In this document: piece by piece, positions 46,656 through 57,639 of the stretch | Layout of the letters: each line of letters starts with the position of its first letter | Position numbering within the stretch: the stretch's first letter is position 1 | DNA from: Anadara kagoshimensis | Taxonomy: Eukaryota; Mollusca; Bivalvia; Arcoida; Arcidae | Length of the DNA: 64,000 nt | Direction of reading: 5' to 3' | Assembly: GCA_021292105.1 (NCBI GenBank) | Contig: CM037874.1 | Span: 59,498,539-59,562,538 of the forward strand | Notes under the pieces: model-generated | What the model was told of the DNA's origin: nothing | The model's database searches: none | The model's input: the letters and a program-made list of their open reading frames with translations, nothing else | Made by a program: the position numbers and the translations under genes

Positions 46656-47229
46656 TTAGAGTAATGTTTTATGAAAAATATTTCTCAGTGTACTGCGACT
46701 TACTCCAATATCCTAGACTGTGAGACATCACCACAACAATATATGCAATAATTATTATCTCGACTTGGGCTTTTAACAACATGTAATCACAATTAATCCA
46801 CAAAAACCTCACATCGTACTTACGGCTGCTAGTAATTCTATAACCCATGGATGGACTGACACATGTGATCGATCACCATTGTATTCTAACATACTTGTGT
46901 TATATTGTTATCATTATTGGATGTATAGAACGTTATTGCTTTCTAGATTCATTAACGCCGAATAAATGAGGTTGTCTGGTCCTGGGGTCTGTGTATGTTT
47001 AAATCCATTGTAACGCACATGAACAAGAAACAATATAATGATTGAACCGCCATGTGATTGACGAAAGGCATGTGAGATTATGTCACATGATAGCGAATTA
47101 TGTGTGTACCTGCATACCAGCAAATGTCGTTAACAGATATTTTATTTTGCAAATGTACATGTACTGCTCTTTTAGGCTTAAATAAAACTTGGTTGAGAGG
47201 CATATTTAATTATATAGCTTGTCACAATT
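46656..47229. other. Noncoding DNA
   Basis: No gene recognised. Confidence 0.4.
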
Positions 47230-47650
47230 CAAGTTTGACCTCAGCGTCCAAAAGTAGGTCACTAGGGCTAGGTCACAGCCACTCAAATTTTGTTAAAACA
47301 AATGCTTTTAGGCAACATTTTAAGTGTATGATGGGTTCTATCGGTCGTAAGCTTATAGTATATTCATTTCATAAATTTCATCAAAAATAAAGGTTAAAAT
47401 TTGAAAAAAGCCATATATCTTGCTACTATATCTTGGCCATTTAGATAGATATTTTCATAGGGTTTTCACTTGATATGACACTAAAAATGAGGTTAAGGTT
47501 AAGGTTTGTTTTACTTACCATTTCAGCTGTGTTGAAGTGATGCCAATGAGGATTGTATTTTTTCATGTCGAGTATTATTTTTACCTCATGATCCAAGGAC
47601 AAAGGTCAGGGTCATTTGCTTTACTAGTATCTTGTCATCCGGGCATCAGC
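47230..47650. repeat. Possible dispersed repeat rich in GGTCA motifs
   Basis: Contains GTTTGACCTCAGCGTCCAAA, TAGGTCACTAGGGCTAGGTC, and later CAAAGGTCAGGGTCATTTGC. Sequences of this style are common mollusc repeats, but I cannot assign the class or the ends. Its GGTCA half-sites are the type nuclear receptors can bind; whether any acts here is unknown. Confidence 0.35.
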
Positions 47651-49248
47651 AATATCAACATTTTGAACTTTGAACTGTAGAACGATATACATTTATGTTG
47701 TAACATGTTATTGGTGCCGATGGCTGTTTCTGTTATTAGCTGTATTTTGTAGTGTATTTGGTTCAGTTGGATGTTTTATCATTATTTGTGTTGAATCTTG
47801 TGTTTGTTTGTGTTAGCTGTTACCAAGCACCTGTTTTTTCAATTATAAATTTGTTAATTTTCTTGATTAGAAAGTTTACGTGATAATATTTGAAAACCGA
47901 CAGTAATGATTTGTGATAGCCTTTGGCGTTTATTGTTATAGGTCTAATATTGAATGTATTTTGATAAATGAGGTAACGAGGAATACATCAATAATATGAC
48001 ACTTTGATGGTAAGTCGTTAAAATAAAAACATGATTTATAATATACTGAAAATTAGGATAAAACATTCCAGTCAAGTGTACTAATTTATATCGAGGCACA
48101 GCATGCTAAAAGTGACGTCGCCGTAAATCTATAAGAAGCATCACGGATTCTGTAAATCTAAAAGACGACAGAAAGATTAAAAAATCTTCAGATGTTTAAC
48201 AAAGCTTTGAACTAGGAAGCGGGCGTTATTTTGTGAAACATACGTGGTTAAGCAATGGGTGTCGAATAACTTTTAATGTCCTTTATTTTAAAATATATAT
48301 GTTAACATCGTCAAGATTTTTAGAAATTTGTAGCAAGTGTTTATTTGTTTGAAACATGGAAAATACCGTGTTTGTCACTGTTTTTAATAGGTCTTTCAAC
48401 CTCCAAGTTAAAATCCCACAATGACAGATTACAGTATGAAAAATCTAGTAAGTTATCTAGCATGAGGTGGGTAGTATTAGTACTTGACTTTGACTTTGAC
48501 TTTAGCGTAAAACATCAATACATCACTTCGTTCCTAGCGTGTGACTATTTTTCAAAACATAAAAACGATAAAAAAAATTTAAAAGATACCTTTCAAAGGT
48601 ATAACCCTGTATTGTATCCGCTTTGCGTTTTAATTCAGACTTATTCAGCGTGACGAGTAACTGATTAAATTCCTGTATAATTTTGCCCTGTCTAAAACTT
48701 TTCTTGTATTACGGAAGTAAAAATAAAGTTGATAAAAACATCGTGACAATTTACTAGGGTATGTATTTTTTGTATCTTATTCTAATAGGGGATGGAAGGT
48801 TTGTGGGTAGGGGTCGGCGTGATTAGGAATACCTCTTTTTTCTATTTTAATAACAGGGAATGGATGGATGGATTGTTAATAAGCCAAGGGCGTTGCAGTC
48901 TATAGTTTGGGATCAGTCTATTTTGATAATTGGGAATGGAATGAATTGTGGTTTGAATTGAAAATGGAACTCTTTCCAAATCGTATACAGAGCTAAAATG
49001 TCCCTGGTATTTGGATGGTACCCTGTAATTTATCGCCCGTGTTGTGTACTAAAGCGCTCCTATTTAAGTTTTGGATAACTGAACAAAAATTACCCAACAT
49101 TATTAAAAAAATGAATTAATCATACTTAGTATTGATAGATTTTCAGAAAATTGAACCCATGTCAGTTTGCGAGGATACCCTTCCAAAAAGGACCTTAAAC
49201 AAAATAGATAAATGTAAAACAAGTACTTATTTCGTCTTATTGTTCACA
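47651..49248. other. Noncoding DNA
   Basis: AT-rich. The 102-codon open frame at 48345-48653 has no recognisable domain. No other feature seen. Confidence 0.45.
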
Positions 49249-49641
49249 TGTACATGACAGACCTGTCGAAAATTTAACACTGTGCTAACAAGAACTATTC
49301 AAGTCTCGGTTGTAGTGTGACAGAGATATGGATAGCTAGTGTCTGAAAGCCTGTCGAGAGATAGAAAGTGACTGTCGAGAGATAGAAAGTGACTGTCGAG
49401 AGATAGAAAGTGACTGTCGAGAGATAGAAAGTGACTGTCGAGAGATAGAAAGTGACTGTCGAGAGATAGAAAGTGATTGTCGAGAGATAGAAAGCGACTG
49501 TCGAGCGATAGATAGCGACTGTCGAGCGATAGATAGCGACTGTCGAGATACAGCTAACGAGGGACCGGTGTGAGTTGTCGATTCGGCGTCACTAATTCGT
49601 TCGATCAATGTTAAATTTTCGACAGGTCTGCACTGTATACG
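49249..49641. mobile_element. TIR element, CAGTACAG family, copy D, with internal minisatellite
   Basis: The left end has GACAGACCTGTCGAAAATTT then AACACTGTGCTAAC. The right end, reverse complemented, has CAGTGCAGACCTGTCGAAAA then TTTAACATTGATCGAACG. The interior ends CTAACGAGGGACCGGTGTGA then GTTGTCGATTCGGCGTCAC, as in copy B. The copy is longer than A and C because of a ten-copy 21-bp array at 49351-49556. Confidence 0.85.
49351..49556. repeat. 21-bp minisatellite, ten copies
   Basis: Copies of CTGTCGAGAGATAGAAAGTG plus one base start at 49351 and every 21 bases to 49540. The last ones change to GAGCGATAGATAGCG. Because 21 is a multiple of three, the minus strand reads as a seven-residue Ser/Arg/Gln repeat, which is a by-product. 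It arose by amplification of an internal segment of the surrounding TIR element. Confidence 0.95.
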
Positions 49642-51083
49642 AGTCTAGCACCTTGCGTAATTAAATACCGTTTCAGTATGAGTCTGTAAACTTATGTGTT
49701 AAGTTGTTAAAACTCCCGTTCTTATCGACGAAGGAATGTTTGACTTTTATGAAGTAATAAAGCTTTATCTATCACCAGTGAACTACCTGATTAATGCTGT
49801 TTTATATTGCTTGTTCATTGTATTTTATCATACCTTAGTGGAATTTGTTCTATGAACCTTAATTCCTCAATTCTGTACTTCCACAAATTTTAATTGTTCA
49901 TTTATGGATAGTAAACTCAATAGTGACTTAGTTATTGATGGTTGTCAGATAATTCGGATTCCAAGGAAGTCAAAATTTAAAAAAAGATTGTTTTGTTCTT
50001 CTAAAAACCCCAAATATTAATTCGAAGGGGTAGACAGAGTATTTGAGTAACTTCTGACACCACTATGTCAAACTTAACACACAGTATAGACAGAAAGCTG
50101 GCGTATATTTACTGTTGACTGCTCTTTAGTAACGACTTGTAAAACAATTCTCTGACAATGGTGATGCCAAAGCTTGCATAAATTGTATTTACAATTTTTA
50201 TTTTTGGACTACAATTTGAAAGTGCAGTTCAATGTATCTTATATTATGTATACATTTCTTAACAAGTTTGATTAAAATGGTCTCCTGTGACTTGTAGTAA
50301 AAGTGGTAGCGTCCTACCGTCAGTAAGGATATGTTTGAAGAATTTTGGTCTCGTATTTTAAAGCCCTTTCAATACATCTTGAAATTGACAAGTGTTTCTT
50401 TAATATTACATCGGTATGAAATAAAGTAGAATTGACGTGCACAAACGACCATGAATACTTATCATCCAGTATAGTGGTTCATTCAGTACGAGCATGTGTA
50501 AATATGTTGTGTTTTATTGCCGATTTTCATCGATTTTTCAGGTAAAACCTGCCTATATATCATTATGGTTTATGATATACCTGAATTGCATACAAATGTA
50601 TATTTTACCAAATATCTTTGTTGTTTGTTTATTGTAATACTGTTTAACGTCGCATCAGTTATTTAAGTTAAGGAAAACTTTATTAAAGCAATGATATTGT
50701 AACCGTGACCTGTTTCGTAGTGGTGATCACCCATAAGCCTTAGAAAATCGTGTAGAAAAAACATAACTCACTTAAAGGCAGTTCTAAGTTGCATTGCTGA
50801 TGATCACATATTCTTTTACTGCCTTAGTTAAGTTCGAAACACACTTGCATAGATCGTACCACGGGAAAAACTATTCAGTTTGCTTGTCGAAGATCGATTG
50901 ATTTCTCCTAGCACCCCGGTCTCCCCATCACCGCTATCCGAGAACTTGCTTGTTTTTATTGCCAAGTATTGAGGTCCTCAACCGCCACCATTGACATCAC
51001 AGAAGTCTTGCTGATGAACGGTTGCTTGCTCTCTGCTTCAATATAAATGAAAATTTATAACTAGGGTGGAAAACACCACCGCT
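49642..51083. other. Noncoding DNA upstream of a SINE
   Basis: No gene recognised. If the PTB exon at 51633 is internal, this is intron. Otherwise it is upstream flank. Confidence 0.45.
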
Positions 51084-51096
51084 CCACTCCTAAAGT

Positions 51097-51393
51097 GGAA
51101 GCGCGTGGCCTAGTGGTTAAGGCGTTGAACTCATGATTCGAAGGTCGTGGGTTCGATCCCTGGACCGGGCGATGTGTTGTGTCCTTGAGCAAGACACCTA
51201 ATTTCACGTTGTTCCAGTTCAATCAGCTGAAAAATAAATGAGTACCAGCAACATGCTAGGGGTTAACCCTGCGATGGACCGGCGTCCCATTCAGGGGAGG
51301 GTCTTGTACTCTCAGTCGCTTAACGCCACCGAAACCGGGATTAGCTCCGGCCTGATAGGCCTAATGGCTCGGGAAAGACTTTAACTTAACTAA
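51097..51393 (+). mobile_element. Intact tRNA-derived SINE with 13-bp target duplications
   Basis: The 297-bp body begins GGAAGCGCGTGGCCTAGTGG (A box TGGCCTAGTGG) with B box GGGTTCGATCCC. Then follow TGTGTCCTTGAGCAAGACAC, CCTGCGATGGACCGGCGTCC and GCCTGATAGGCCTAATGGCT, and it ends in a short TTAACTTAACTA tail. CCACTCCTAAAGT occurs at both sides (51084-51096 and 51394-51406), a perfect target-site duplication that proves insertion by retroposition. The central GATGGAC-GGCGTCC block resembles conserved domains of animal SINE superfamilies. It lies about 240 bases before the PTB exon. Confidence 0.92.
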
Positions 51394-51597
51394 CCACTCC
51401 TAAAGTATATTACATGTAAAATGGTGTCAAATCCAGCAAGACAGCAGAGTACACAAATTAGAGGAAATGCCCAGAGTCAAATATCTTGCACAATTCAAAG
51501 GATTGTGGGTTCTTGTAAGCAGGGGAAGTACGTTCTATATGCATGCATTAGAATTATAAAGTTTGTGAGTTTACTTAGTATTAAGGGTTAGACGAGG

Positions 51598-51604
51598 TAT
51601 ATAA
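51598..51604 (+). promoter_or_regulatory. TATA-box-like sequence before the PTB exon
   Basis: TATATAA lies about 30 bases before 51630, the spacing expected if transcription began at the place where the splice acceptor is predicted. Such AT-rich matches are frequent here by chance. It matters because it offers an alternative to splicing for the 5' edge of the exon. Confidence 0.25.
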
Positions 51605-51632
51605 TCTTAAATGCATTCTTGTATATTTTCAG

Positions 51633-53686
51633 GACCAAAGCTACACTTGACTGCGTTTCCTCGAGTTTGGAAGTATCCATTTTACACGATGGAGGGTGAA
51701 TTTTACGTGGAATACCTCGGATGTTCAAGCCTTACAAAACCTGCCACTGGTCTTGGAGCAATACAAACGCCACTTCGTGAAAAATACTTTATATATAAAA
51801 AATCCGGGAAAGGAAAGAAAACACAGGAAGTGGGTTTGAGAGTAAACGCTGGTGGTATCGAGATTATATTTCGAGGGTCACATCCGGGTGACCCGAATAA
51901 TCAAGTGTATGATTTAGGATCTATTTACATTTGTGAAGCTGTTAGATTTGTTACTACTAAAGGATCTGATAAAAAATTACAAGCTGGATTTATTCCTATT
52001 GATAATAGTAGAACGCCAAATACAGGAAATGAAAAACTATTTTCGCCTCTAGACAAAAAGCAACATTCTCTGGCAAAAGTATCACATCCGCCGATTGTGG
52101 CTTGTGTTATGAGAAGAAGCATTGGGGTTAAAGTTGTCGAGTGTCATTCATTTGTGGCTCAGACTGACGATATAGCTTTGAGAATAGTTTCCTTGGTGGA
52201 CTCTTTAAAATATCGTCATGCGGACCACCCAGAGCCTAATCGTTATGAGCAGGACAATATGAGAAATCCCCAAAGACCAGATTTGATTCGAACTGAATTC
52301 GGTGAATTTGGAATTTACAGGGGTGGTTCTAGGCAAAATAACCCTCCCGATGATAATTTTCGAGGAGTGAATCGGCCATCGGATAGCTGGGAATCAGACG
52401 GTCGGCGGTATAGTGATGAACAAGAGCCTAATAGATATCTTGTAGACAATCGCGGTCAGGAGAGGTACGGTGGACAGTATGACGACCCCAGACGGATATC
52501 AGGGGAAGAAACTCGAATAATTCACGACCGTCAACGGTCCGATGAATTGAGGCCAAGGAATGGACATTCAGAAAGGGAAGAAGAAAATAGAAGATCCGGC
52601 GAAGGTTTTAATGAATCGTCTGCAATGAGACTAGGTTTCAACTATGGCCGACCCGGACGTCCTTCAACAAGAGAAGAAGGACAGCAATTTAGAATACCAA
52701 GACCTATGTCGCCTTTGAGAAGTCCTGGTAAAGAACCTCCCGTCCCCGCACCTAAACCAAATAGGCCTTTATCACCGAGCCCGACACATGGGCCACCTGA
52801 TCGCGCACGTTATCCGAGAGAAGAAACGCCATATCAAAGAGATCCGCCTTATTCTTCTAGAGATCAAAGAGAGCCGCCTTATTCACCAAGGGACGTCCCC
52901 TATTCACGTGATCAGCAATTTACACCACGTGATCCACCATACTCTCCGAGAGATCAGTCATATTTCCCACGTGATAAACCATTTACGCCAAGAGAACCTG
53001 TGAATCAAGGTCCAGCATACTCTCAGTCAAACAGAGAAAGTAGAGGGGAGGAGGAAACACAAAAGAAGCCTGTGGCAAAAGTACCTCCTCACTTAGTGGC
53101 TGGTGTGAAAGTCCTTCCTACTGGATTTGCAGCGGCACTAAAGAAGCCACCCTCTCCACGTGAGGACTCGGGGAGATTGATACAAAAAGAAAAGTTCTAT
53201 GAGGAAGAAGATCCCTATGATAATGCTATATCTAAGAGAGAATATTACGAAAATCAGGGAAGACGAAATGTGAAATCTGAAGGAGATCGGTACATAAAAG
53301 AAGCGCCATACGGGATGCCTCCGCCGGATGTTCTTCCGCGAGAGGAAAGAGATAATTATAATGAGATGGATCGGTTAGGTGTTAATCAGTACAGGCGGGA
53401 GGGAGAAAGACAGCCTTCTCCTCGATCAAATAGATACAGTGCCCCGCCAGACGATAAACCATGGACTTTTGATGAACAATTTAAAAAATATTCAAACGAA
53501 AAAACACGTGAACCTTTGAAATCCGAATCTGCATACGACTTCCGGTCGCATCATGACGCTGATAGAAATTCCGGAATTAGTGATAATAGGGACATGACGT
53601 CTGCTTTGAATCAGATGAATATTCAAAGAGGGCACGTGAATACGTCAGAGCATAATTTTGAAGAATCACTAGGTTATTTACCATAG
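51633..53686 (+). CDS. PTB/PID-domain adaptor-like protein, terminal exon
   Basis: A single long open frame of 683 residues plus stop, far longer than any other in the window. Residue 1 is taken as the Pro at 51635. An intron-like TGTATATTTTCAG precedes 51633, so the reading frame probably enters with a split Gly codon from an unseen upstream exon. The in-frame ATG at 51611 would then be intronic. The alternative start is Met19 (51689, context ACGATGG). Residues about 22-194 look like a phosphotyrosine-binding domain: FYVEYLGCSS (first strand with the YLG motif), GLRVNAGGIEIIF, YICEAVRFVTT, ACVMRRSIGVKVVECHSF, and a C-terminal helix DDIALRIVSLVDSLK. Such domains bind NPxY-type peptides or phosphoinositides in receptor and endocytic adaptors. 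The tail is disordered and Arg/Asp/Glu/Pro/Tyr-rich, with an SH3-type proline segment PPVPAPKPNRPLSPSP (368-383), PYSPRD-like repeats (about 392-459) and PPHLVAGVKVLPTGFAAALK (from 484). KLHLT before the domain weakly recalls FAM43 proteins, but I do not recognise the gene. Confidence 0.85.
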
Positions 53687-54816
53687 TGATATGTATCCAT
53701 TATTCATAACTTCATAATAGCAATCCGCCTTTTCAGCCATGCGAGTCAGGATATTTTAGATTCAGTGCCATTTTTATATTATAAATGGGTTTTCAGTAGA
53801 TCTTATTATATATTATCAACAACGTCTTTTTGCTATTATACGTAGCGGACATTTTATATAACAATATAAAGTAAAGGATAGTCGAGACACTTACAACTTT
53901 TTTATCTTTAATATTTGTTGGATTGGAGAGTTCCTCGCCCTTCAATCACCTATAAAGCCTGTATGTATATATTATATAAGTGAAATTAATCCCAGAATTG
54001 ACGCTACTAAACTCAGAAACTCACTCGATATATGTAGATCTGTAATGCCTGGTGATTCAAAAGTATAACGAGTGACCTTAAACAGTACAAATTTATAAAA
54101 TATACGTACATTTATATTTTCATTGGATTAAAAAAGGATAGGAGTATGTATGATAAAGATCGTAGTTTTTCCAAAGGTATTGATTATTTTATACCCTGCA
54201 AACTTAGTTAGAAGAGGATGTGCACCGATTATATAGAACTGTGTCCATTCCATAACTGTTACATCAATGGGCAGAGTTTGATCAAACTTGACATAATTGT
54301 TGTTTTTTTTTTCAATAAGCTTGCCTAACATACATGTATGTCTTTTATGGCACTCCAATTTTCTTTATAACTGGAAAATTGACCACCTCGATACGTAAGA
54401 GTATGACTGGCGTAAAATTCCAGAAAGCTATTCCTTCATTCCAATTCTAAGTAGTTAACAATTAGGAAGTAAAACCTTTTTGTGCTCTGTTACCTAGAAA
54501 CCTATATTTTTCTTGGAAAAAAACAGATGTTTTACCCAAAGTTAGATGATTTAATTTTTGACGATGGGTCCAAATACCAGTTTTATCATACACACTCCTA
54601 TGAAGTGTAAAAAATGAAAAAATTAAGACATATTGAACATTTTGTGTGAAAAATTATTTTTCAAATATTTAAAAGATTTGTAACAAAAGAAAGTCTTACT
54701 AGTTTGTAGCATAATAGAAATTGTAGAGGAAATATAGATAATGGCGGGGGGGGGGGGGTAGAACAAGATGCATGTAAATAAAGTATGAATGTATGTAGGA
54801 TCTTAATGAACAAAAC

Positions 54817-54822
54817 AATAAA
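54817..54822 (+). terminator. Candidate polyadenylation signal AATAAA
   Basis: First canonical AATAAA on the coding strand after the PTB stop codon, followed within about 15 bases by a T-rich, GT-containing stretch (TTTAACTTTGTAGAATTTTC). Further AATAAA at 55660 and 55678. Confidence 0.45.
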
Positions 54823-54936
54823 ATGTGCAATTTAACTTTGTAGAATTTTCCAATTTTCGCCATTAATTTTTGTGATGTATGTGAGTTACCTCCCTTTACA
54901 CAATAATAAACGAATATTTTTTGCCAGGTTTTTTTC

Positions 54937-54969
54937 TCTCTCTCTCTCTCTCACCACACACCACACACA

Positions 54970-55013
<44 letters not shown>
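54937..55013. repeat. Compound (CT)n(CA)n(CT)n microsatellite
   Basis: CT repeats, a CACCACACACCACACACACA segment, then a longer CT block. It lies in the probable 3' flank of the PTB gene. Confidence 0.95.
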
Positions 55014-55014
<1 letters not shown>

Positions 55015-55704
55015 GCACATGCATTTTATATAGATACTTTTTTTTTTATTATAAGTTTTTGGCATATACGGAATAAAATTGAACTATATGTGAAAAATAT
55101 GGTAATCATGTTTTTTTAGTTTCCATTATGGTTTTCTTAAAATAATAAGGTATAATTAAACAGCTAGATGGACAAATATATATGTTTTACAAAAATATAA
55201 TATGGATATACTTTATTTTAAGATTTAATATAGTTCGTTTCGTTTATATAAAGATCTGTAATTTTGCAATATATATCCTACATGCAGACATTGGTTGTAA
55301 TTATATATATGTTGGTTTTTGTTACATTGTATTTTAATATTTTAATTTGATCTAGTTTGTTTTATGAATATTTCTCTTTACTTTACTGTGTTGTGCATTG
55401 AACATCTCGAAATATACAAGAGTTATCTCTCTTAATACTGCAGATTTTATTGTCTTTTGTACTGCAAAATATTGTAGACTTGTTTAATCTTTTTGACATA
55501 TTTTTATTTTTCCTTATTTATTTACTGTTTACCTGTATGTTAATGTGATATTAAGAAAGATATAAATTTTTTAGCACGCCGCCATGATTGCGCAAAACTC
55601 ATTATTTATTTTATTGAAGTTTATTTTTATTACATAAAGTGCTTTCCTTGTGGTTGATAAATAAAAAAATATTTGACAATAAAGAAACACATGTTAAAAA
55701 TTTA

Positions 55705-55775
55705 AGAAATTAATTAAAAACATACCGCTCAAATGTCCAAATTACAATCCCAAAAGCAAAGTAAAAACTTTGATA
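55705..55775 (-). mobile_element. Short remnant of the retroelement 3' end
   Basis: The + strand ATGTCCAAATTACAATCCCA then AAAGCAAAGTAAAAACTTTG matches the terminal segment of the family (GTCCGAATCACAACCCAGAA, GCAAAGTAAAAACTTT). Only the last ~60 bases are recognisable. Confidence 0.55.
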
Positions 55776-56354
55776 ACATGAAAATTAAGCACAAATTACA
55801 ACCAATAAACTAAGTCGAGTTTGTGTTTACAAGATTGATCAGGTATTTTGTAAACATATCATTGTATACCAACAAGTCTCAGTTACAGAATCATCCCTGT
55901 ACTAAGTTTTATATCGGCGTAAATCTGACAAAATTGAAACAGTAATAATTTGGTTGCTTATCTAAAATATATAGGAATTTAATTTGTCGCTTTGAAAATA
56001 ACTTTAAGGTGACATCTGTATTCTAATATGAAAAATTGAGTTTCATTAGAATTGTCAAAATTATCTAAATTTAAGTTAAGTCTTAGTGAAGGATTGATTG
56101 TGAAACCGATGTATGTCATTTTTATTATATCTTTAGTATGTATTACAGGAATATGAATCGAAAATAGTAACATAGAGAATTACTAAATTATAACAATTTT
56201 TATAAAAAATATAAGCAGAGTGATGGCCGCTATAACTAAAACAAAAAATATGAACAAACATTAATATTTATAAATAAATAAACTAGTGTATGCATTTAAG
56301 TTAACAAGATTTGGCATTGTGTTGTGTATGTGATTTTTCCATAGTAACTGAAAT
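55776..56354. other. Noncoding DNA
   Basis: AT-rich; no gene recognised. Confidence 0.45.
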
Positions 56355-56421
56355 GTGTGTGTGTGTGTGTGTGTGTGTTTCCAGGTAACCGAATTGTGTG
56401 TGTGTGTGTGTGTGTGTGTGA
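56355..56421. repeat. Two (GT)n tracts
   Basis: GT repeats at about 56355-56379 and 56396-56421, separated by TTCCAGGTAACCGAATTG. The first tract is preceded by CATAGTAACTGAAATG, like the separator, so the pair may be a small duplication. Confidence 0.9.
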
Positions 56422-56624
56422 GTGTCTGTGTGACTAAATCAAAAAGCTTTAAGCTTATATTAATTAATAAAGAAGAATATTTTATTAGACATGTAGTGTT
56501 CTGTTTTGATTTTGTGTAAATTAATATTTACAGTGCTGTTGTTCATTATTACATATACATTAAGACCAATACAGAACTCCGTCAACCTTCCAAGAACATT
56601 TTCACTTATTTCTGCTGTAGGTTT

Positions 56625-56910
56625 CATGGCTGAGTAGACTATATAGCTAAATCACCAGCTAACGGATCACAGTGCCTCTCACCGCTCAAGTTCGAGTCTA
56701 TATCGAGACAGATCTTTGTGTAAATACATGTGTTTGCCAAAGGTAAGTGGTTTCCTCCACTAACTCTTTCATCATTACTGAACTGATCGACCACCTCGAT
56801 ACAATTGAAGAATTCCTTCTGGTAGCATAAAACACTTTAACTTTACTTTACCATCCTTGAACTGCCTCGAAATAAGTGAAGCATCTTTCCTTCTGCGTTG
56901 AACCCCAATA
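56625..56910 (+). mobile_element. Degraded tRNA-derived SINE with two tails
   Basis: A B-box-like TCAAGTTCGAGTCT near 56688 is followed by AGTGGTTTCCTCCACTAACT, then ACTGATCGACCACCTCGATA and CAATTGAAGAATTCC. A second tail-like stretch follows at 56855-56910 (CTGCCTCGAAATAAGTGAAG). The block order matches the SINE at 20823 and 24325. The A box is decayed. Confidence 0.55.
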
Positions 56911-57116
56911 TTAACTTATTTCACATAGAGATAGAATGAATGACGTCAAAGTCACCACCAACTATATTCCTTTTATATTGAGACGTCTTGTTGACCCTAA
57001 ATCGTTCCGATTTGAGTCAGATCTTTGCGAGGTTCGAACCGTTGAGTTAAAGTAGTGTTTCAAGGAAAGCGAAATAACTCTTGAAGGATATTAGCGAATA
57101 GTCTGAAGTACTGGTT

Positions 57117-57322
57117 GCATTATCGCTCTTTCGCCCTGAACGTGATGACGAAAAATCGAAGATACAACGACGAAAGAGCAAAGATACGATGGCGAAGACG
57201 AAGGAGTGATAGTACCTTCGCCATCGTATCCTCGCAACTTCGCTTCTTCGCCATCATGTCATCGCTCCTTTGCCAAATGTTGTGTTTCCGGTCCTTTGCG
57301 TTCATATCGAAGGAGCGATAAT
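57117..57322. mobile_element. 206-bp foldback element rich in TTCGCC/GGCGAA motifs
   Basis: The outer termini are CATTATCGCTCTTTCG and, inverted, CGAAGGAGCGATAATG. Inside, a perfect 15-bp hairpin (GATACGATGGCGAAG at 57183-57197, inverted at 57216-57230) surrounds an 18-base loop. Repeated GACGAAAGAGC and CGAAGGAGCGAT motifs run along both arms. Open frames on both strands here are by-products of the symmetry. No target duplication beyond the palindromic ends is clear. Confidence 0.8.
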
Positions 57323-57639
57323 GAAAATTATGCCCCAAGAGAACAACAGTTTTTTCAACTGCAGGACATCCCGTAGAACTGCCCAATTAAGTATAAGTGA
57401 GATGTTACTGGTTGGCTCTTTAATTGGCCCCAAATGAAGCTGAAGTTGGGGAATTAAAACTTACTTAAAACCATGAACAACTAACGTCCCATGACGAGAC
57501 TAGTTATTTTGGGATTTGAAGACTAGAAAAGTTTTTTGTATTATTTTTTTATTTTTGAAGGCATTATTATAATGAAAATTTAAAAATAAAACAATGTCGT
57601 TTTAAATAAAAGAATGATTGTTTCACAATAAATACTAGT
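57323..57639. other. Noncoding DNA
   Basis: No gene recognised. Confidence 0.4.

Larger units (their letters stand above)
53687..55683 (+). other. Probable 3' untranslated region and flank of the PTB gene
   Basis: AT-rich sequence without coding potential follows the stop codon. AATAAA signals on the coding strand occur at 54817-54822, 55660-55665 and 55678-55683, so a 3' UTR of about 1.1 or 2.0 kb is plausible. It contains a G-run at about 54746-54758 and a CT/CA microsatellite at 54937-55013. Which signal is used cannot be told from sequence alone. Confidence 0.5.

Noticed and set aside
48345..48653. 102-codon open frame as a gene
   Set aside because: AT-rich composition and no recognisable motif; likely random.
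49336..49608. Minus-strand open frame with a Ser-Ile-Ser-Arg-Gln repeat
   Set aside because: It is the translation of a 21-bp minisatellite inside a TIR element. The frame stays open only because 21 is divisible by three.
51925..52122. Minus-strand open frame inside the PTB domain
   Set aside because: Antisense shadow with no independent support.
52788..53003. Second open frame within the PTB exon
   Set aside because: Different-frame shadow of the PYSPRD repeat region; the main frame has continuous domain and tail features.
57115..57386. Open frames on both strands of 57115-57386
   Set aside because: Both arise from the symmetric GGCGAAG/CTTCGCC foldback element.
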